In this document: piece after piece, positions 33,429 to 42,372 of the stretch
Layout of the letters: each line of letters begins with the position of its first letter
How positions within the stretch are numbered: position 1 is the stretch's first letter
Assembly (NCBI RefSeq): GCF_016107535.1
Contig: NZ_JABASQ010000021.1
Span: 1-55,302 of the forward strand
Source of the DNA: Psychrobacter cibarius
GTDB lineage: Bacteria; Pseudomonadota; Gammaproteobacteria; Pseudomonadales; Moraxellaceae
DNA length: 55,302 bases
Direction of reading: 5' to 3'
Position numbers and translations under genes: made by a program
The notes under the pieces: generated by a model
Told to the model about the DNA's origin: nothing
Database searches by the model: none
What the model saw: only the letters and a program-made list of their open reading frames with translations

Positions 33429-34667
33429 ATGAATGCAAAAACTTCGCTAAACACCAGCCAATCACCTCTACCGCCCACGCCTTATTATATGCTTGATGAA
33501 GCGGCAATCGTTGCCAATATGCAGATTATCTCGCGGCTGTGTGAGCTATCGGGCGCTAAAGCATTATTGGCACTCAAATGCTTTGCCACTTGGGGCGTGT
33601 TTGATGTGATGCAGCCTTATTTGCACGGCACAACGTCATCGTCACTCAATGAAGTGCGTTTGGGCTATGAGACCTTTGGTAAAGGTAAAGACAGTGATAA
33701 TAAAAAAGAAACTCATGCTTACAGCGTCGCCTATAGCGCTGATGAGATCGATGAAGTATTGAGCTATGCTGATAAAATTATCTTTAACTCTATCTCACAA
33801 TTAAATGCTTTTAAAGATCAAGCGGCGGCAAAAAATATACCAGTGGGACTGCGCTTAAACCCAAAGACCAGTAATTCATCGTTTATCATCGCTGATCCTG
33901 CGCGTCCTTTTAGTCGTTTGGGTGAACATGATAAAAACAAGATTACAGCGGTAATTGATGACATTACTGGGGTAATGATTCATAACAACTGCGAAAATGA
34001 CAGCTTTGAAGCCTTTAGTGCCAGCTTGGCAGATATCGAAGACAGATTTGGTGATATTTTAGCGCAGCTTGAGTGGGTGAGTTTGGGCGGTGGTATTCAC
34101 TTTATCGCGCCTGATTATCCACTAGAAAAACTGGCTGACAGGTTAAAAGGCTTTAGTGAAAAATATGGGGTGCAAGTTTATCTTGAACCGGGTGAGGCAA
34201 GTATCCATGGTGCTGGGTCATTGGTCACGACCGTCTTAGATACTATGCACAATGAAAAAAATCTCGCTGTAGTAGATTCATCCATTGAAGCGCACATGCT
34301 TGATTTGTTAATTTACCGTGAGTCAGCGCCGATAGCGGCTGTTAATAGTGATTTAATGAATATTGCCTCTCTTGATATCGACCCTACCAATATCGCCCCC
34401 ATCAGCGAGAACGCTAAGTCAGCTGATAATACCATTATTTATGGTCGTTCTTGTTTGGCGGGCGATATCTTTGGTGAGTATGCCTTGCCAAATAACCTAA
34501 CAATAGGTGATAAGATTGCGTTTGGTAATGCCGCAGGTTATACCATGGTGAAAAAGAACTGGTTCAATGGTGTTAATATGCCAGCAATTGTGATTCGTCG
34601 TCTAGATGGCAGTATAGATGTGCAGCGCGAATTTGATTATCAAGATTACAAAGCCAGCTTGTCTTAG
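33429..34667 (+). CDS. nspC: Carboxynorspermidine / carboxyspermidine decarboxylase
   Basis: A 412-aa PLP enzyme of the alanine-racemase-fold decarboxylases. PTPYYMLDEAAIVANMQII opens the barrel. ALLALKCFATWGVFDVM holds the PLP lysine, and SSSLNEVRLG follows. Further family markers are SLGGGIHF, YLEPGEASI and GRSCLAGDIFGEYALP with the active-site Cys. It decarboxylates carboxynorspermidine or carboxyspermidine to the polyamine in the cytoplasm. The gene for the preceding step (carboxynorspermidine dehydrogenase) follows 285 bp downstream with its own promoter. Confidence 0.92.
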   Translation: MNAKTSLNTSQSPLPPTPYYMLDEAAIVANMQIISRLCELSGAKALLALKCFATWGVFDVMQPYLHGTTSSSLNEVRLGYETFGKGKDSDNKKETHAYSVAYSADEIDEVLSYADKIIFNSISQLNAFKDQAAAKNIPVGLRLNPKTSNSSFIIADPARPFSRLGEHDKNKITAVIDDITGVMIHNNCENDSFEAFSASLADIEDRFGDILAQLEWVSLGGGIHFIAPDYPLEKLADRLKGFSEKYGVQVYLEPGEASIHGAGSLVTTVLDTMHNEKNLAVVDSSIEAHMLDLLIYRESAPIAAVNSDLMNIASLDIDPTNIAPISENAKSADNTIIYGRSCLAGDIFGEYALPNNLTIGDKIAFGNAAGYTMVKKNWFNGVNMPAIVIRRLDGSIDVQREFDYQDYKASLS

Positions 34668-34788
34668 TTTAATTGTGTCGATAAATTGATTTAAATTTTA
34701 GAAAACAAAGACTTAAGTGTGTTTTTGAATGACTTTAACTCGTCTGTTTTTTATACATTATTTTTACCGATGTCTTCATAAAAATTGT

Positions 34789-34794
34789 TATAAT
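34789..34794 (+). promoter_or_regulatory. Extended -10 promoter of the carboxynorspermidine dehydrogenase gene
   Basis: TGTTATAAT: an exact TATAAT at 34789-34794 with the TG extension. No good -35 box is present, as allowed for extended -10 promoters. The start is expected around 34800. Confidence 0.7.
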
Positions 34795-34799
34795 CGCCA

Positions 34800-34835
34800 C
34801 GGGCAAAAGCCAACAATCAAATGGTGCTTTGCCCG
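34800..34835 (+). promoter_or_regulatory. 5'-leader stem-loop
   Basis: CGGGCAAAAGCC (34800-34811) pairs with GGTGCTTTGCCCG (34823-34835): an 8-bp perfect outer stem, a bulge and a GC/GC inner part, with an 11-nt loop. It begins exactly where transcription should start and lies in a 150-nt untranslated leader. Not matched to a known riboswitch class. Confidence 0.5.
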
Positions 34836-34952
34836 ACGGGTGCGTGGGTTTTCCTCGGTCTTCCTTTTTAATTCACGCATATCATTCACTCGTTTCTGTT
34901 TTGACTCGCCACTATCGATGGTATCGACAGAGACACAAAGGAGGATTGTTCA

Positions 34953-36227
34953 TTGAACACAAACCAACAAGCCAAATCTAGCAAAAAAGACGTACTCATC
35001 ATCGGAGCCGGTGGTGTCGCTCAAGTGGTCGCGCATAAATGTGCGATGCATAACGATATCCTTGGCGAGATTCATATTGCCTCGCGCACGCAAGATAAAT
35101 GTGATGCTATCGCCCAAAGCGTGAAAGATAAGAATAGCTTCAAGCAGCCTGCCGTATTGCATACGCACCAAGTGGATGCTATGGATACTCAGGCGCTGAT
35201 ACAGCTGATTCAAGAGTCGGGTATCCAAATCGTCATCAATGTCGGTTCGGCATTTATCAATATGACGGTATTGGAAGCTTGTATCGAGACAGGTGTTGCT
35301 TATATCGATACTGCCATTCACGAAGATCCACGCAAGATTTGTGAGACGCCGCCATGGTATGACAATTACGAATGGCAGCGCAAACAGCGCTGTGCGGACA
35401 ATAATGTCACGGCGATTTTAGGGGCAGGATTTGACCCCGGTATGGTCAACGCCTATGCGCGTCTTGGCTATGACATGATGGATGCAGGTTCGGTGACGGA
35501 TATCGATATCATTGATATCAATGCTGGCAGCCACGGCAAATACTTCGCTACTAACTTCGATCCTGAGATTAACTTCCGTGAATTTACCGGTACGGTTTAC
35601 TCTTGGCAGGACAGCAAGTGGCAGTCTAATAAAATGTTCGAAGTGAAGCGTACTGACGATTTACCGGTAGTTGGCGTGCAAAACAGTTATTTAAGTGGTC
35701 ATGATGAAGTGCATTCGTTATCCGCCAATTTAGACGTACCAAATATCCGTTTTTGGATGGGCTTTGGTGAGCATTATATTAATGTATTCACTGTGCTACA
35801 AAGTTTGGGTCTACTCTCTGAGCAGCCGGTGATGACTGCTGAAGGGCAAGAAGTTATCCCATTAAAAGTAGTGAAAGCGGTTCTACCAGACCCAAGTTCA
35901 CTTGCGCCAAACTATACGGGCAAGACCTGCATCGGTGACAAGGTCAAAGGTAAAATCAACGGCGTTGATAGCGAGGTGTTTATTTATAATATCTCAGATC
36001 ATAAAGATGCTTATAATGAGGTTGGTAGCCAAGGTATTTCTTATACCGCAGGCGTACCACCGGTCGCTGCGGCGATTCTGGTCGCAACTGGTGAGTGGGA
36101 TGCTGGCAAGATGGTTAACGTCGAAGAGCTGGATGCCAAGCCATTTATCAATCTGCTGAATAAGATTGGTTTGCCAACGCGTATCAAAGATAGCGAAGGT
36201 GACAGAGCGTTAGCGTTTGATATTTAA
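34953..36227 (+). CDS. Carboxynorspermidine (carboxyspermidine) dehydrogenase, saccharopine dehydrogenase family
   Basis: 424 aa. The TTG start is supported by AAGGAGG eight bases upstream and the lack of an in-frame ATG nearby. The Rossmann motif is VLIIGAGGVAQVVAHKC, followed by IASRTQDKCDAIA. The family region VINVGSAFINMTVLEACIETG and YIDTAIHEDP is present, as is ILGAGFDPGMVNAYARLGYD. The enzyme makes carboxynorspermidine or carboxyspermidine reductively from aspartate semialdehyde and a diamine with NADPH, the substrate of NspC upstream. Which polyamine is the end product cannot be told. A strong terminator follows. Confidence 0.92.
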   Translation: MNTNQQAKSSKKDVLIIGAGGVAQVVAHKCAMHNDILGEIHIASRTQDKCDAIAQSVKDKNSFKQPAVLHTHQVDAMDTQALIQLIQESGIQIVINVGSAFINMTVLEACIETGVAYIDTAIHEDPRKICETPPWYDNYEWQRKQRCADNNVTAILGAGFDPGMVNAYARLGYDMMDAGSVTDIDIIDINAGSHGKYFATNFDPEINFREFTGTVYSWQDSKWQSNKMFEVKRTDDLPVVGVQNSYLSGHDEVHSLSANLDVPNIRFWMGFGEHYINVFTVLQSLGLLSEQPVMTAEGQEVIPLKVVKAVLPDPSSLAPNYTGKTCIGDKVKGKINGVDSEVFIYNISDHKDAYNEVGSQGISYTAGVPPVAAAILVATGEWDAGKMVNVEELDAKPFINLLNKIGLPTRIKDSEGDRALAFDI

Positions 36228-36245
36228 TCAGTAATTTTATCCAAC

Positions 36246-36278
36246 AAAAAAGCCTATCTTTTATAGATAGGCTTTTTT
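36246..36278 (+). terminator. Rho-independent terminator after the dehydrogenase gene
   Basis: AAAAAAGCCTATCT / AGATAGGCTTTTTT stem, 14 bp, 5-nt loop, T-run. Confidence 0.93.
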
Positions 36279-36427
36279 TATGTCTGAGTTTTTACTTTAA
36301 TTTTACGAGGAGGTAGGGGAGCCAATCCTGCTATCCGCTATATACACACTACGATTACTTACTTGCACATAGTTAAAATATTAGTAGATAATCGAATTTC
36401 TAAATTACATAAATAAGGATGGATTTT

Positions 36428-36793
36428 ATGAACTTACAAGCTCTAGAAGAGATTATTAACAATAATGTAGAAATTATTGAAGAAGCTGCTGCTGATAATA
36501 ATGCAGATAAAGATGTTGTTATTGGAATTGCAAAATTTGCTGTTATTAATGGGTTTGATAAATTATCAGACCCACAAAAATATCATTTTAATAACTGTAT
36601 TAGACACTTAATCGAAGATGTTCAGTGTCCTGGTTACAATCATGAATGTGAAGAAGCACCAACAGAATGTCCTAATATTTTAGATGAAGATCAGCTTGTA
36701 GAGTACTATCAAAATATAACTGAGTATTGTGAACAATGTGAGGCACAAGCTTCTGATGATGCTTATAGAAAAGCGGCATTTTTCCGTGATTGA
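36428..36793 (+). CDS. Acidic, cysteine-containing hypothetical protein, AT-rich
   Basis: 121 aa from the ATG at 36428. AAGGA eight bases upstream decides for this codon over the ATG at 36419. No family recognised. The first half is helical and acidic (ALEEIINNNVEIIEEAAADN, then GIAKFAVINGFDKL). The second half carries six Cys (57, 67, 74, 81, 101, 104), among them CPGYNHECEEAPTEC and YCEQC, which could bind a metal or cluster. No signal peptide or membrane segment. The coding sequence is markedly more AT-rich than its neighbours and lies beside an IS256 element, which suggests acquisition by transfer. Confidence 0.6.
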   Translation: MNLQALEEIINNNVEIIEEAAADNNADKDVVIGIAKFAVINGFDKLSDPQKYHFNNCIRHLIEDVQCPGYNHECEEAPTECPNILDEDQLVEYYQNITEYCEQCEAQASDDAYRKAAFFRD

Positions 36794-36874
36794 AAGCAAT
36801 ATATCATAATAGAGGTTCTATAAGTTGGACGTCTTGTCCAGCTTATTATCTTTGAATTAGTTCTAATAAATTGG

Positions 36875-36916
36875 CTCCTTTGAATAAAGAAGTTTAGTCA
36901 ATCGACTAAAAAGGAG
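36875..36916. repeat. Nested inverted repeats upstream of the IS256 element
   Basis: CTCCTTT (36875-36881) pairs with AAAGGAG (36910-36916). Inside it, TTTAGTC (36893-36899) pairs with GACTAAA (36904-36910). It could be the terminator of the AT-rich ORF or a relic of another element. Confidence 0.35.
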
Positions 36917-36947
36917 TTACAGCATTAACCTCCTCTTGAGTTATGAC

Positions 36948-38249
36948 GAGCCTTTCCTAAAAACTGTGTAACTGCTTATAATCCACTAACAGGAGAATAA
37001 GCAATGACTACTCAATCTGACATTAAAAAACTGGCCGAGCAAATGGCTGGTAGCATGAAAAGCTTTGATAACATCAAAGACTTCCAAAAGCAGCTCATGC
37101 AATCCTTTATCGATACTGCCTTAGAGGCTGAGATGGAAGAGCATCTCGGCTACCCCAAGCATGAGAAAGCAGATAAACCAAACAAGCGCAACGGACACAC
37201 TAAAAAGACCGTCCGCAGTGATACAGGCGATCTTGAGATATCTACTCCAAGAGACCGCGGTGGCAGCTTTGAGCCTGTATTGGTTGCTAAGCATCAGACC
37301 CGTATCTCAGGTCTTGACGATAAAATCATCTTCTTTTACGCCAAAGGTCAAACCACCACCGAGATTGTAGAGAGCATCAAAGAGCTCTACGATGTCGACA
37401 TCTCAAGCACACTGGTTTCAAGAGTCACTGACAACATCTTAGAGGACATCACCGCTTGGCAGAACCGGCCGTTAAGCAGTGTCTATCCTATCGTCTATCT
37501 AGACTGTATTGTCGTGAAGATACGTCAAGATAAACAGATTATCAACAAGGCTATCTATCTGGCACTAGGTGTGGGACTTAATGGTAAAAAAGAGCTGCTT
37601 GGTATGTGGCTATCAGAGAATGAGGGCGCTAAGTTCTGGCTAGGCGTACTCACTGAACTACAAAACCGCGGGGTGCAAGATATCCTCATTGCCTGTGTCG
37701 ATGGTTTAAAGGGCTTCCCTGATGCCATCAATACCGTTTATCCCAACGCTCAGGTTCAGCTGTGTATCGTACACATGGTGCGCTATTCGATGAAGTTTGT
37801 ACCTTGGACAAATAAAAAGGCAGTAGCGGCTGATCTAAAGGCTATCTACGGCGCTGATACGCTTGAGATAGCAGAGGCTAACCTTGAACACTTTGATGAG
37901 GTATGGGGCACTGAGTACCCGCATGTGGTTAAGTCTTGGCGCAATAACTGGGAGGGCTTAACGGTGTTCTTTAACTACCCTAAAGACATCAGAAAAGTCA
38001 TCTATACCACCAATGCCATTGAATCATTAAACAGCGTGATTCGGACAGCGGTGAATAAGCGTAAGGTGTTCCCCTCTGATCAGGCAGCATTTAAAGTGGT
38101 GTACTTAGCCACCCAGCAGGCCTCTAAAAAGTGGTCTATGCCCATCCGTAACTGGACGTCTGCTTTAAATCGCTTTATGATTATGTTTGATGATCGTATA
38201 AGCAGGCATTTAATCTAAATGGCAGTTACACAGAATCTGAGATGGGCTC
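36948..38249 (+). mobile_element. Complete IS256-family insertion sequence
   Basis: A 1302-bp element with 28-bp imperfect inverted ends. Both start GAGCC and end CTGTGTAACTGC; 21 of 28 positions agree. A perfect 8-bp target duplication GTTATGAC lies at 36940-36947 and 38250-38257. It carries one intact transposase gene. All parts point to a recent, possibly still active insertion. Confidence 0.95.
37004..38218 (+). CDS. IS256-family transposase (mutator type)
   Basis: 404 aa, intact. The family N-terminus has LMQSFIDTALEAEMEEHLGYPKHE and NGHTKKTVRSDTGDLEISTPRDR. The DDE residues are seen in VYLDCIVVKI (first Asp), ACVDGLKGFPDAI (second Asp) and TTNAIESLNS (Glu). LCIVHMVR is the conserved block between the second Asp and the Glu. 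It cuts and joins the ends of the surrounding element. AACAGGAG is upstream of the start. No frameshift or stop is visible. Confidence 0.97.
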   Translation: MTTQSDIKKLAEQMAGSMKSFDNIKDFQKQLMQSFIDTALEAEMEEHLGYPKHEKADKPNKRNGHTKKTVRSDTGDLEISTPRDRGGSFEPVLVAKHQTRISGLDDKIIFFYAKGQTTTEIVESIKELYDVDISSTLVSRVTDNILEDITAWQNRPLSSVYPIVYLDCIVVKIRQDKQIINKAIYLALGVGLNGKKELLGMWLSENEGAKFWLGVLTELQNRGVQDILIACVDGLKGFPDAINTVYPNAQVQLCIVHMVRYSMKFVPWTNKKAVAADLKAIYGADTLEIAEANLEHFDEVWGTEYPHVVKSWRNNWEGLTVFFNYPKDIRKVIYTTNAIESLNSVIRTAVNKRKVFPSDQAAFKVVYLATQQASKKWSMPIRNWTSALNRFMIMFDDRISRHLI

Positions 38250-38446
38250 GTTATGACATACACATTCGGTTGCTTTTTATCTCTTTTAGATTGAATCAAC
38301 TATATTCATTTAATGGTTCCTCAATTACAACTGACTTATATTCGCTTAACTAGGTCTTTCTATGCTTTAATCAAAAGCTAAGGCATAATCCATAGACGGT
38401 CAATTCAATCTACAAATTATGCCCTTAGCATTTCAAGAGTCTTCTA

Positions 38447-39361
38447 TCACCCCTCACTAGGGTTATAATTTCTCAACGCCGCAATACGGTCATCAAGCGT
38501 TGGATGTGAGCGGAAAAGGTTTGCGATACTAAAGCCCGTAGATTGTCCTGATGAAATAGCAAATGCTTTCATGCTCTCAGGCATTTGATCGGGACGCTGC
38601 TCGGAAGGACGTAAAGCATCAAGCGCACTAATCATTTTGTCTTTGCTAGCAAGCTTTGCACCCATCTGATCGGCACGGAATTCGCGTAGACGCGAGAACC
38701 ACATTACGATGGCAGACGCCAAAAATCCAAGCAAAATATCCATCACAATACTCGTGATGAAGTAACCAATACCTGGGCTATCACTGGTATTTTTAAACAC
38801 CGTCCGATCGACGAAGCTACCAATAATACGCGCAAAGAACATCACAAAGGCGTTTACCACCCCTTGGATGAGCGCCAGCGTGACCATATCACCGTTTGCC
38901 ACGTGACCAATTTCATGCGCCAATACCGCTTCTACTTCATCGGGTGTCATGCTTTGCAGTAAGCCAGATGAAACAGCGACCAACGCTTTGTTTTTATTCC
39001 AGCCTGTGGCAAACGCGTTTGGCTGAGAATTATTAAAAATTCCTACTTCTGGCATGCCAATATTTACCGCTCGCGCTTGTCTAGCGACCGTATCTACAAG
39101 CCATTTTTCAGTGGCATTGCTTGGCGTTTCAATAACCACCGTTCCCGTTGATCTTTTGGCCATCCACTTCGAGATAAATAGTGATACCATCGAACCAACC
39201 ATGCCGTATACGCCGCACATAATGGCAAGACTGGTGTAATTTAACCCGCCCGCACCATGTACGCCACCAATCCCAAAGAATCTGGATAAAATACCAAACA
39301 CGATGCTAAATACCACAATCACCGCTAAGTTGGTCAATAAGAACAATCCAATACGCATCAT
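38447..39361 (-). CDS. htpX: Membrane zinc metalloprotease HtpX
   Basis: 304 aa from the ATG at 39361, preceded by GAGGAA nine bases upstream. An ATG at 39394 would put the SD inside the coding region and is rejected. The start [20 protein letters not shown] is the conserved HtpX N-terminus with the first membrane segment. The zinc site is [13 protein letters not shown], with the third ligand Glu in [16 protein letters not shown] is the conserved block before the active site. It degrades damaged membrane proteins in the inner membrane. In E. coli it is under Cpx and heat-shock control; no such promoter was recognised here. The IS256 copy sits about 200 bp beyond the 3' end. Confidence 0.94.
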   Translation of the reverse strand: MMRIGLFLLTNLAVIVVFSIVFGILSRFFGIGGVHGAGGLNYTSLAIMCGVYGMVGSMVSLFISKWMAKRSTGTVVIETPSNATEKWLVDTVARQARAVNIGMPEVGIFNNSQPNAFATGWNKNKALVAVSSGLLQSMTPDEVEAVLAHEIGHVANGDMVTLALIQGVVNAFVMFFARIIGSFVDRTVFKNTSDSPGIGYFITSIVMDILLGFLASAIVMWFSRLREFRADQMGAKLASKDKMISALDALRPSEQRPDQMPESMKAFAISSGQSTGFSIANLFRSHPTLDDRIAALRNYNPSEG

Positions 39362-39687
39362 GATGCCAGTTTCCTCATTTAAATTTAAAGACAACTTTAA
39401 GACATAATCCTCTATGAGGTATTATATTTTTATATATGTTTTTACTTTACATAAATGGCGTTATTTTGATAAATAACAATCCCCGTTAACCGTATAAATA
39501 CAGTGATATGGTTAGCGAGCAAAGAATAAAAATAAATGATAAAGCCATCTAAAAGGTAAGAATAATTATTTTTTGACGGTTTAAATAGTAAAGGGCTAAA
39601 AGTAAACAATTAAAACGAAAATAGTTAGCAGGTATCATGAGCACTCATTGTTCAGGTTTGTCATTTAACGCGCTATAAGGTCTAATC
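39362..39687. other. Gene-free divergent spacer htpX / methyltransferase gene
   Basis: 326 bp, AT-rich, expected to contain both promoters. A CCTC-TATG-AGG mini-hairpin lies near 39410. Nothing else stands out. Confidence 0.4.
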
Positions 39688-40149
39688 ATGAACGCTCTAG
39701 CACTTAAAGTCCCTCCAGTCGCTCAAGTTATTATTACCGCCGCTGCTATGTATGGCGTCTCTAAAATGCTTCCTACTTTGACGTTCTCACTCAACGGCTC
39801 AACTACACTGGCAGGGTGTTTGGGTGTGATAGGGCTGAGCTTAGGTATTATGGGTGTGACTCAATTTAGAATAGCTCAGACCACGCCCAATCCGCAAGCG
39901 TTAGAGAAGGTCTCTAGTTTAGTGACCAGCGGCGTATATCAGTATAGCCGCAATCCGATGTATGTTGGCTTGGTGCTTATACTATTAGGCTGGGCGTTCT
40001 ATCTTTCTCACTTTCTGGCGTTTGTATTATTGCCTATTTTTATACTTTATATGACGCGCTTTCAAATCCAGCCAGAAGAGCAGATGATGGCACGAAAATT
40101 CGGCAAAACTTATCAGGATTATCTAAATAAAGTGCGGCGCTGGATTTGA
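39688..40149 (+). CDS. Isoprenylcysteine carboxyl methyltransferase-like membrane protein
   Basis: 153 aa, about four hydrophobic segments. The family mark is VTSGVYQYSRNPMYVGLVLI (SRNPMY) with the C-terminal RKFGKTYQDYLNKVRRWI. It binds SAM and methylates a small lipid-like or thiol substrate in the membrane, but bacterial members have no firmly known substrate. Preceded by ATAAGGTC. Stands upstream of a run of small genes on the same strand. Confidence 0.85.
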   Translation: MNALALKVPPVAQVIITAAAMYGVSKMLPTLTFSLNGSTTLAGCLGVIGLSLGIMGVTQFRIAQTTPNPQALEKVSSLVTSGVYQYSRNPMYVGLVLILLGWAFYLSHFLAFVLLPIFILYMTRFQIQPEEQMMARKFGKTYQDYLNKVRRWI

Positions 40150-40210
40150 GGTATAGTAAGTAAAGATTTTATGATAAATGAATGAACAATAAAATCAGGG
40201 AGATGACATT

Positions 40211-40540
40211 ATGGAAATGAAAAATATACCTTTTGCTATTACCGATTGGACGACAGTAGAAGCGGTAGAAAATAAAGGTGAAACGGGCACGGGGTATTGG
40301 AAGACTTGCGAATTTAACAATATCAATGTGCATATGGTTGAGTACTCCGCAGGCTACCTTGCCGATCACTGGTGCGATAAAGGACATATTTTATTCTGTG
40401 TTGAGGGCGAGCTGAACACCGAACTAAAAGATGGTCGTACTTTCACCTTAACAGCGGGCATGACTTATCAAGTGGCGGACAATACGATTGCACATCGTTC
40501 GTCAACGAAGATAGGCGCTAAGCTATTTATTGTTGATTGA
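40211..40540 (+). CDS. DHCW-motif cupin-fold protein
   Basis: 109 aa, one cupin barrel. The family's conserved segment appears as YLADHWCDKGHILFCVEGEL (DHWC here), followed by LKDGRTFTLTAGMTYQVADN and a terminal AKLFIVD strand. Cupins of this kind bind a metal and are of unknown function. AGGGAGAT precedes the start. It sits 61 bp after the methyltransferase gene. Confidence 0.85.
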   Translation: MEMKNIPFAITDWTTVEAVENKGETGTGYWKTCEFNNINVHMVEYSAGYLADHWCDKGHILFCVEGELNTELKDGRTFTLTAGMTYQVADNTIAHRSSTKIGAKLFIVD

Positions 40541-40613
40541 TATTGCCAGTAACACCATAAAATTCATAAAGCTATAAAACCATAGATCTATAAAAATAAA
40601 GCGAGAACATAAA

Positions 40614-41420
40614 ATGCAACTAGAAATTAATGTCATCGATGCTTTCACTGATACCGTTTTTAAAGGAAATTCAGCGGCAGTTGTTATCACTGATAACTGG
40701 CTCACTGATGATTTGATGCAGTCTATTGCTTTTGAAAACAACTTATCCGAGACAGCTTTTATGGTTCTTGATGATAAAGGCATTTATCATATCCGCTGGT
40801 TTTCACCATTCACTGAGATTGCATTTTGCGGGCATGCAACCTTGGCGTCAGCCTTTGTGTTATTTAACAAAAACCCTCATTTAGACTGTATTAAGTTTTC
40901 AGCCAAAGCGGTTGGTATATTGACCATTGTGCAAACAGACGATAGCAAAATACAAATGGACTTTCCTAATACTAAGCCTGAGAAAGTTGACAGTATCCCT
41001 GATAGCTTGCTTGCAGGACTATCTATTGCACCCATTGAAGTCTATAAAAATGCTCAAGCCTATTTTGTGATTTATAATGCTGAGTCCGACGTATTAACAG
41101 TAGCGCGTGATAACGAGCAGCTAAAACAGCTTGCGCCTTTAGATGTGGTGGTGACTTGTCAGGCTAAGTCTGCTGACTACAAAAACTATGATTTTATTTC
41201 ACGTTATTTTTGGCCAGCCAATGGTGGCGATGAAGACCCAGTGACGGGTTCGGCTCATACTGCTTTAGCACCATTATGGGCTGAGCGTTTGGGTAAAAAT
41301 CACTTGGTCGCTTATCAAGCATCAAAACGAGGCGGTATTTTAGACTGTGTCGTCGCAGGTGACAGAGTAATGATTTCTGGCAATGCCGTACAGTATATGA
41401 CAGGTTTTATCACCGTTTAG
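40614..41420 (+). CDS. PhzF family isomerase-like protein
   Basis: 268 aa with the two-domain diaminopimelate-epimerase-like fold. Markers: VIDAFTDTVFKGNSAAVVI, NNLSETAFMV, IRWFSPFTEIAFCGHATLAS (first half) and GGDEDPVTGSAHTALAPLW (second half). The Glu of NLSET is the catalytic base of PhzF. Many such proteins are of unknown substrate; no phenazine genes are nearby, so a phenazine role is not implied. The stop is followed 6 bp later by ynfA. Confidence 0.9.
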   Translation: MQLEINVIDAFTDTVFKGNSAAVVITDNWLTDDLMQSIAFENNLSETAFMVLDDKGIYHIRWFSPFTEIAFCGHATLASAFVLFNKNPHLDCIKFSAKAVGILTIVQTDDSKIQMDFPNTKPEKVDSIPDSLLAGLSIAPIEVYKNAQAYFVIYNAESDVLTVARDNEQLKQLAPLDVVVTCQAKSADYKNYDFISRYFWPANGGDEDPVTGSAHTALAPLWAERLGKNHLVAYQASKRGGILDCVVAGDRVMISGNAVQYMTGFITV

Positions 41421-41426
41421 GAGTAG

Positions 41427-41765
41427 ATGGTTTTGACTGAATTAAAAACCGTTGGACTGTTTGCGCTGACCGCATTAGCAGAGATCGCGGGCTGCTATTT
41501 GCCTTATCTATGGCTGCGAGAAGGTAAGTCTATTTGGCTGCTTGTCCCTGGCGTACTAAGCTTGGTCGCTTTCGTTTGGCTGTTGTCTTTACATCCTGCC
41601 GCAGCTGGTAGAGTCTACGCGGCTTATGGCGGCGTGTATATTTCGATGGCTATTTTATGGTTGTGGACGGTGAATGGTATCAGGCCGACCACGTGGGATA
41701 TAGTAGGTTCTGCGGTTGCGTTATTAGGCATGGCAATTATTATGTTTGCGCCGCGCGGTGCTTAG
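41427..41765 (+). CDS. ynfA: YnfA family inner-membrane protein (UPF0060)
   Basis: 112 aa with four membrane helices. Family blocks: [38 protein letters not shown] and [21 protein letters not shown]. The family resembles small multidrug resistance transporters. The SD TAGGAG overlaps the phzF stop region, so translation is probably coupled. Followed by a strong bidirectional terminator. Confidence 0.93.
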   Translation: MVLTELKTVGLFALTALAEIAGCYLPYLWLREGKSIWLLVPGVLSLVAFVWLLSLHPAAAGRVYAAYGGVYISMAILWLWTVNGIRPTTWDIVGSAVALLGMAIIMFAPRGA

Positions 41766-41786
41766 CATAAAGACCGCACCTAGCAT

Positions 41787-41828
41787 AAAAAATGCCAATC
41801 AAACCGTGAGGTTCGATTGGCATTTTTT
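41787..41828. terminator. Bidirectional terminator between ynfA and a convergent small gene
   Basis: A 19-bp stem with one mismatch (41787-41805 with 41810-41828), GTGA loop, A-run and T-run. Confidence 0.93.
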
Positions 41829-41853
41829 AAATGGCACAATGATGCACTAAATA

Positions 41854-41976
41854 TTAATGTTTACCTAAGATACTGCCGTTGTCGTCTTTCTTAGATTGTT
41901 TGGCGGCTTTTTTCTCTTTTGCCGTTAATAGCGGTTTCTTTTTTACATTCTTTTTACTGTCTTGACCTTTACTCAT
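41854..41976 (-). CDS. Small basic protein of 40 residues
   Basis: ATG to TAA on the minus strand with an AGAGGA SD about eight bases upstream. The product starts MSKGQDSKKNVKKKPLLTAK and ends KKDDNGSILGKH. It is Lys-rich and likely disordered. A separate terminator, shared with ynfA, lies just after its stop. The clean SD, terminator and composition support a real gene. Short Lys-rich proteins with a similar LTAKEKKAAK core occur in Moraxellaceae and Pseudomonads as far as I recall, but this is not checked. Function unknown. Confidence 0.65.
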   Translation of the reverse strand: MSKGQDSKKNVKKKPLLTAKEKKAAKQSKKDDNGSILGKH

Positions 41977-42372
41977 GGTTTTTTCCTCTTGAGATAAGCC
42001 GTAATACCTTTTAAGCCAGTGTAAATAGCTGGAAGGTTAGATTAATGCTGATGACGCAAATAGTGCGTACTGCAATGAGTATATGCTTAAGGTGTCGCAA
42101 TAGATAGCACTAGCACAATTCACCTACGATTCGAGTCAATCCTGTATTCATCCCTTGTTTAATGCTACTTCTAAAAATTTGTCTGATAAATGGGTTGTAT
42201 AAGTAGATTTTCGATGCCATGGATTTATTTAGTCAATACTGCTATTAATAAGTGCTTACTTACGGAGTCATCACGATTTGCTATAATAAGCCACAAGCCG
42301 ATAAGTTGTCGCGGCAAACTTTTATAATATTCATATTTAGCATAAAAATGCTTACTGTTTTGGTTGATTGTT
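41977..42372. other. Gene-free spacer upstream of queD
   Basis: 396 bp. It contains an extended -10 element TGCTATAAT (TATAAT at 42282-42287) about 90 bp before queD. No other gene or repeat could be supported. Confidence 0.5.
42282..42287 (+). promoter_or_regulatory. Extended -10 box upstream of queD
   Basis: TGCTATAAT with an exact TATAAT. The -35 region is weak. Confidence 0.5.

Noticed and set aside
34800..34952. The nspC-dehydrogenase leader considered as a known riboswitch or tRNA-like structure.
   Set aside because: One clear stem-loop only. No match to riboswitch consensus that I know and no cloverleaf.
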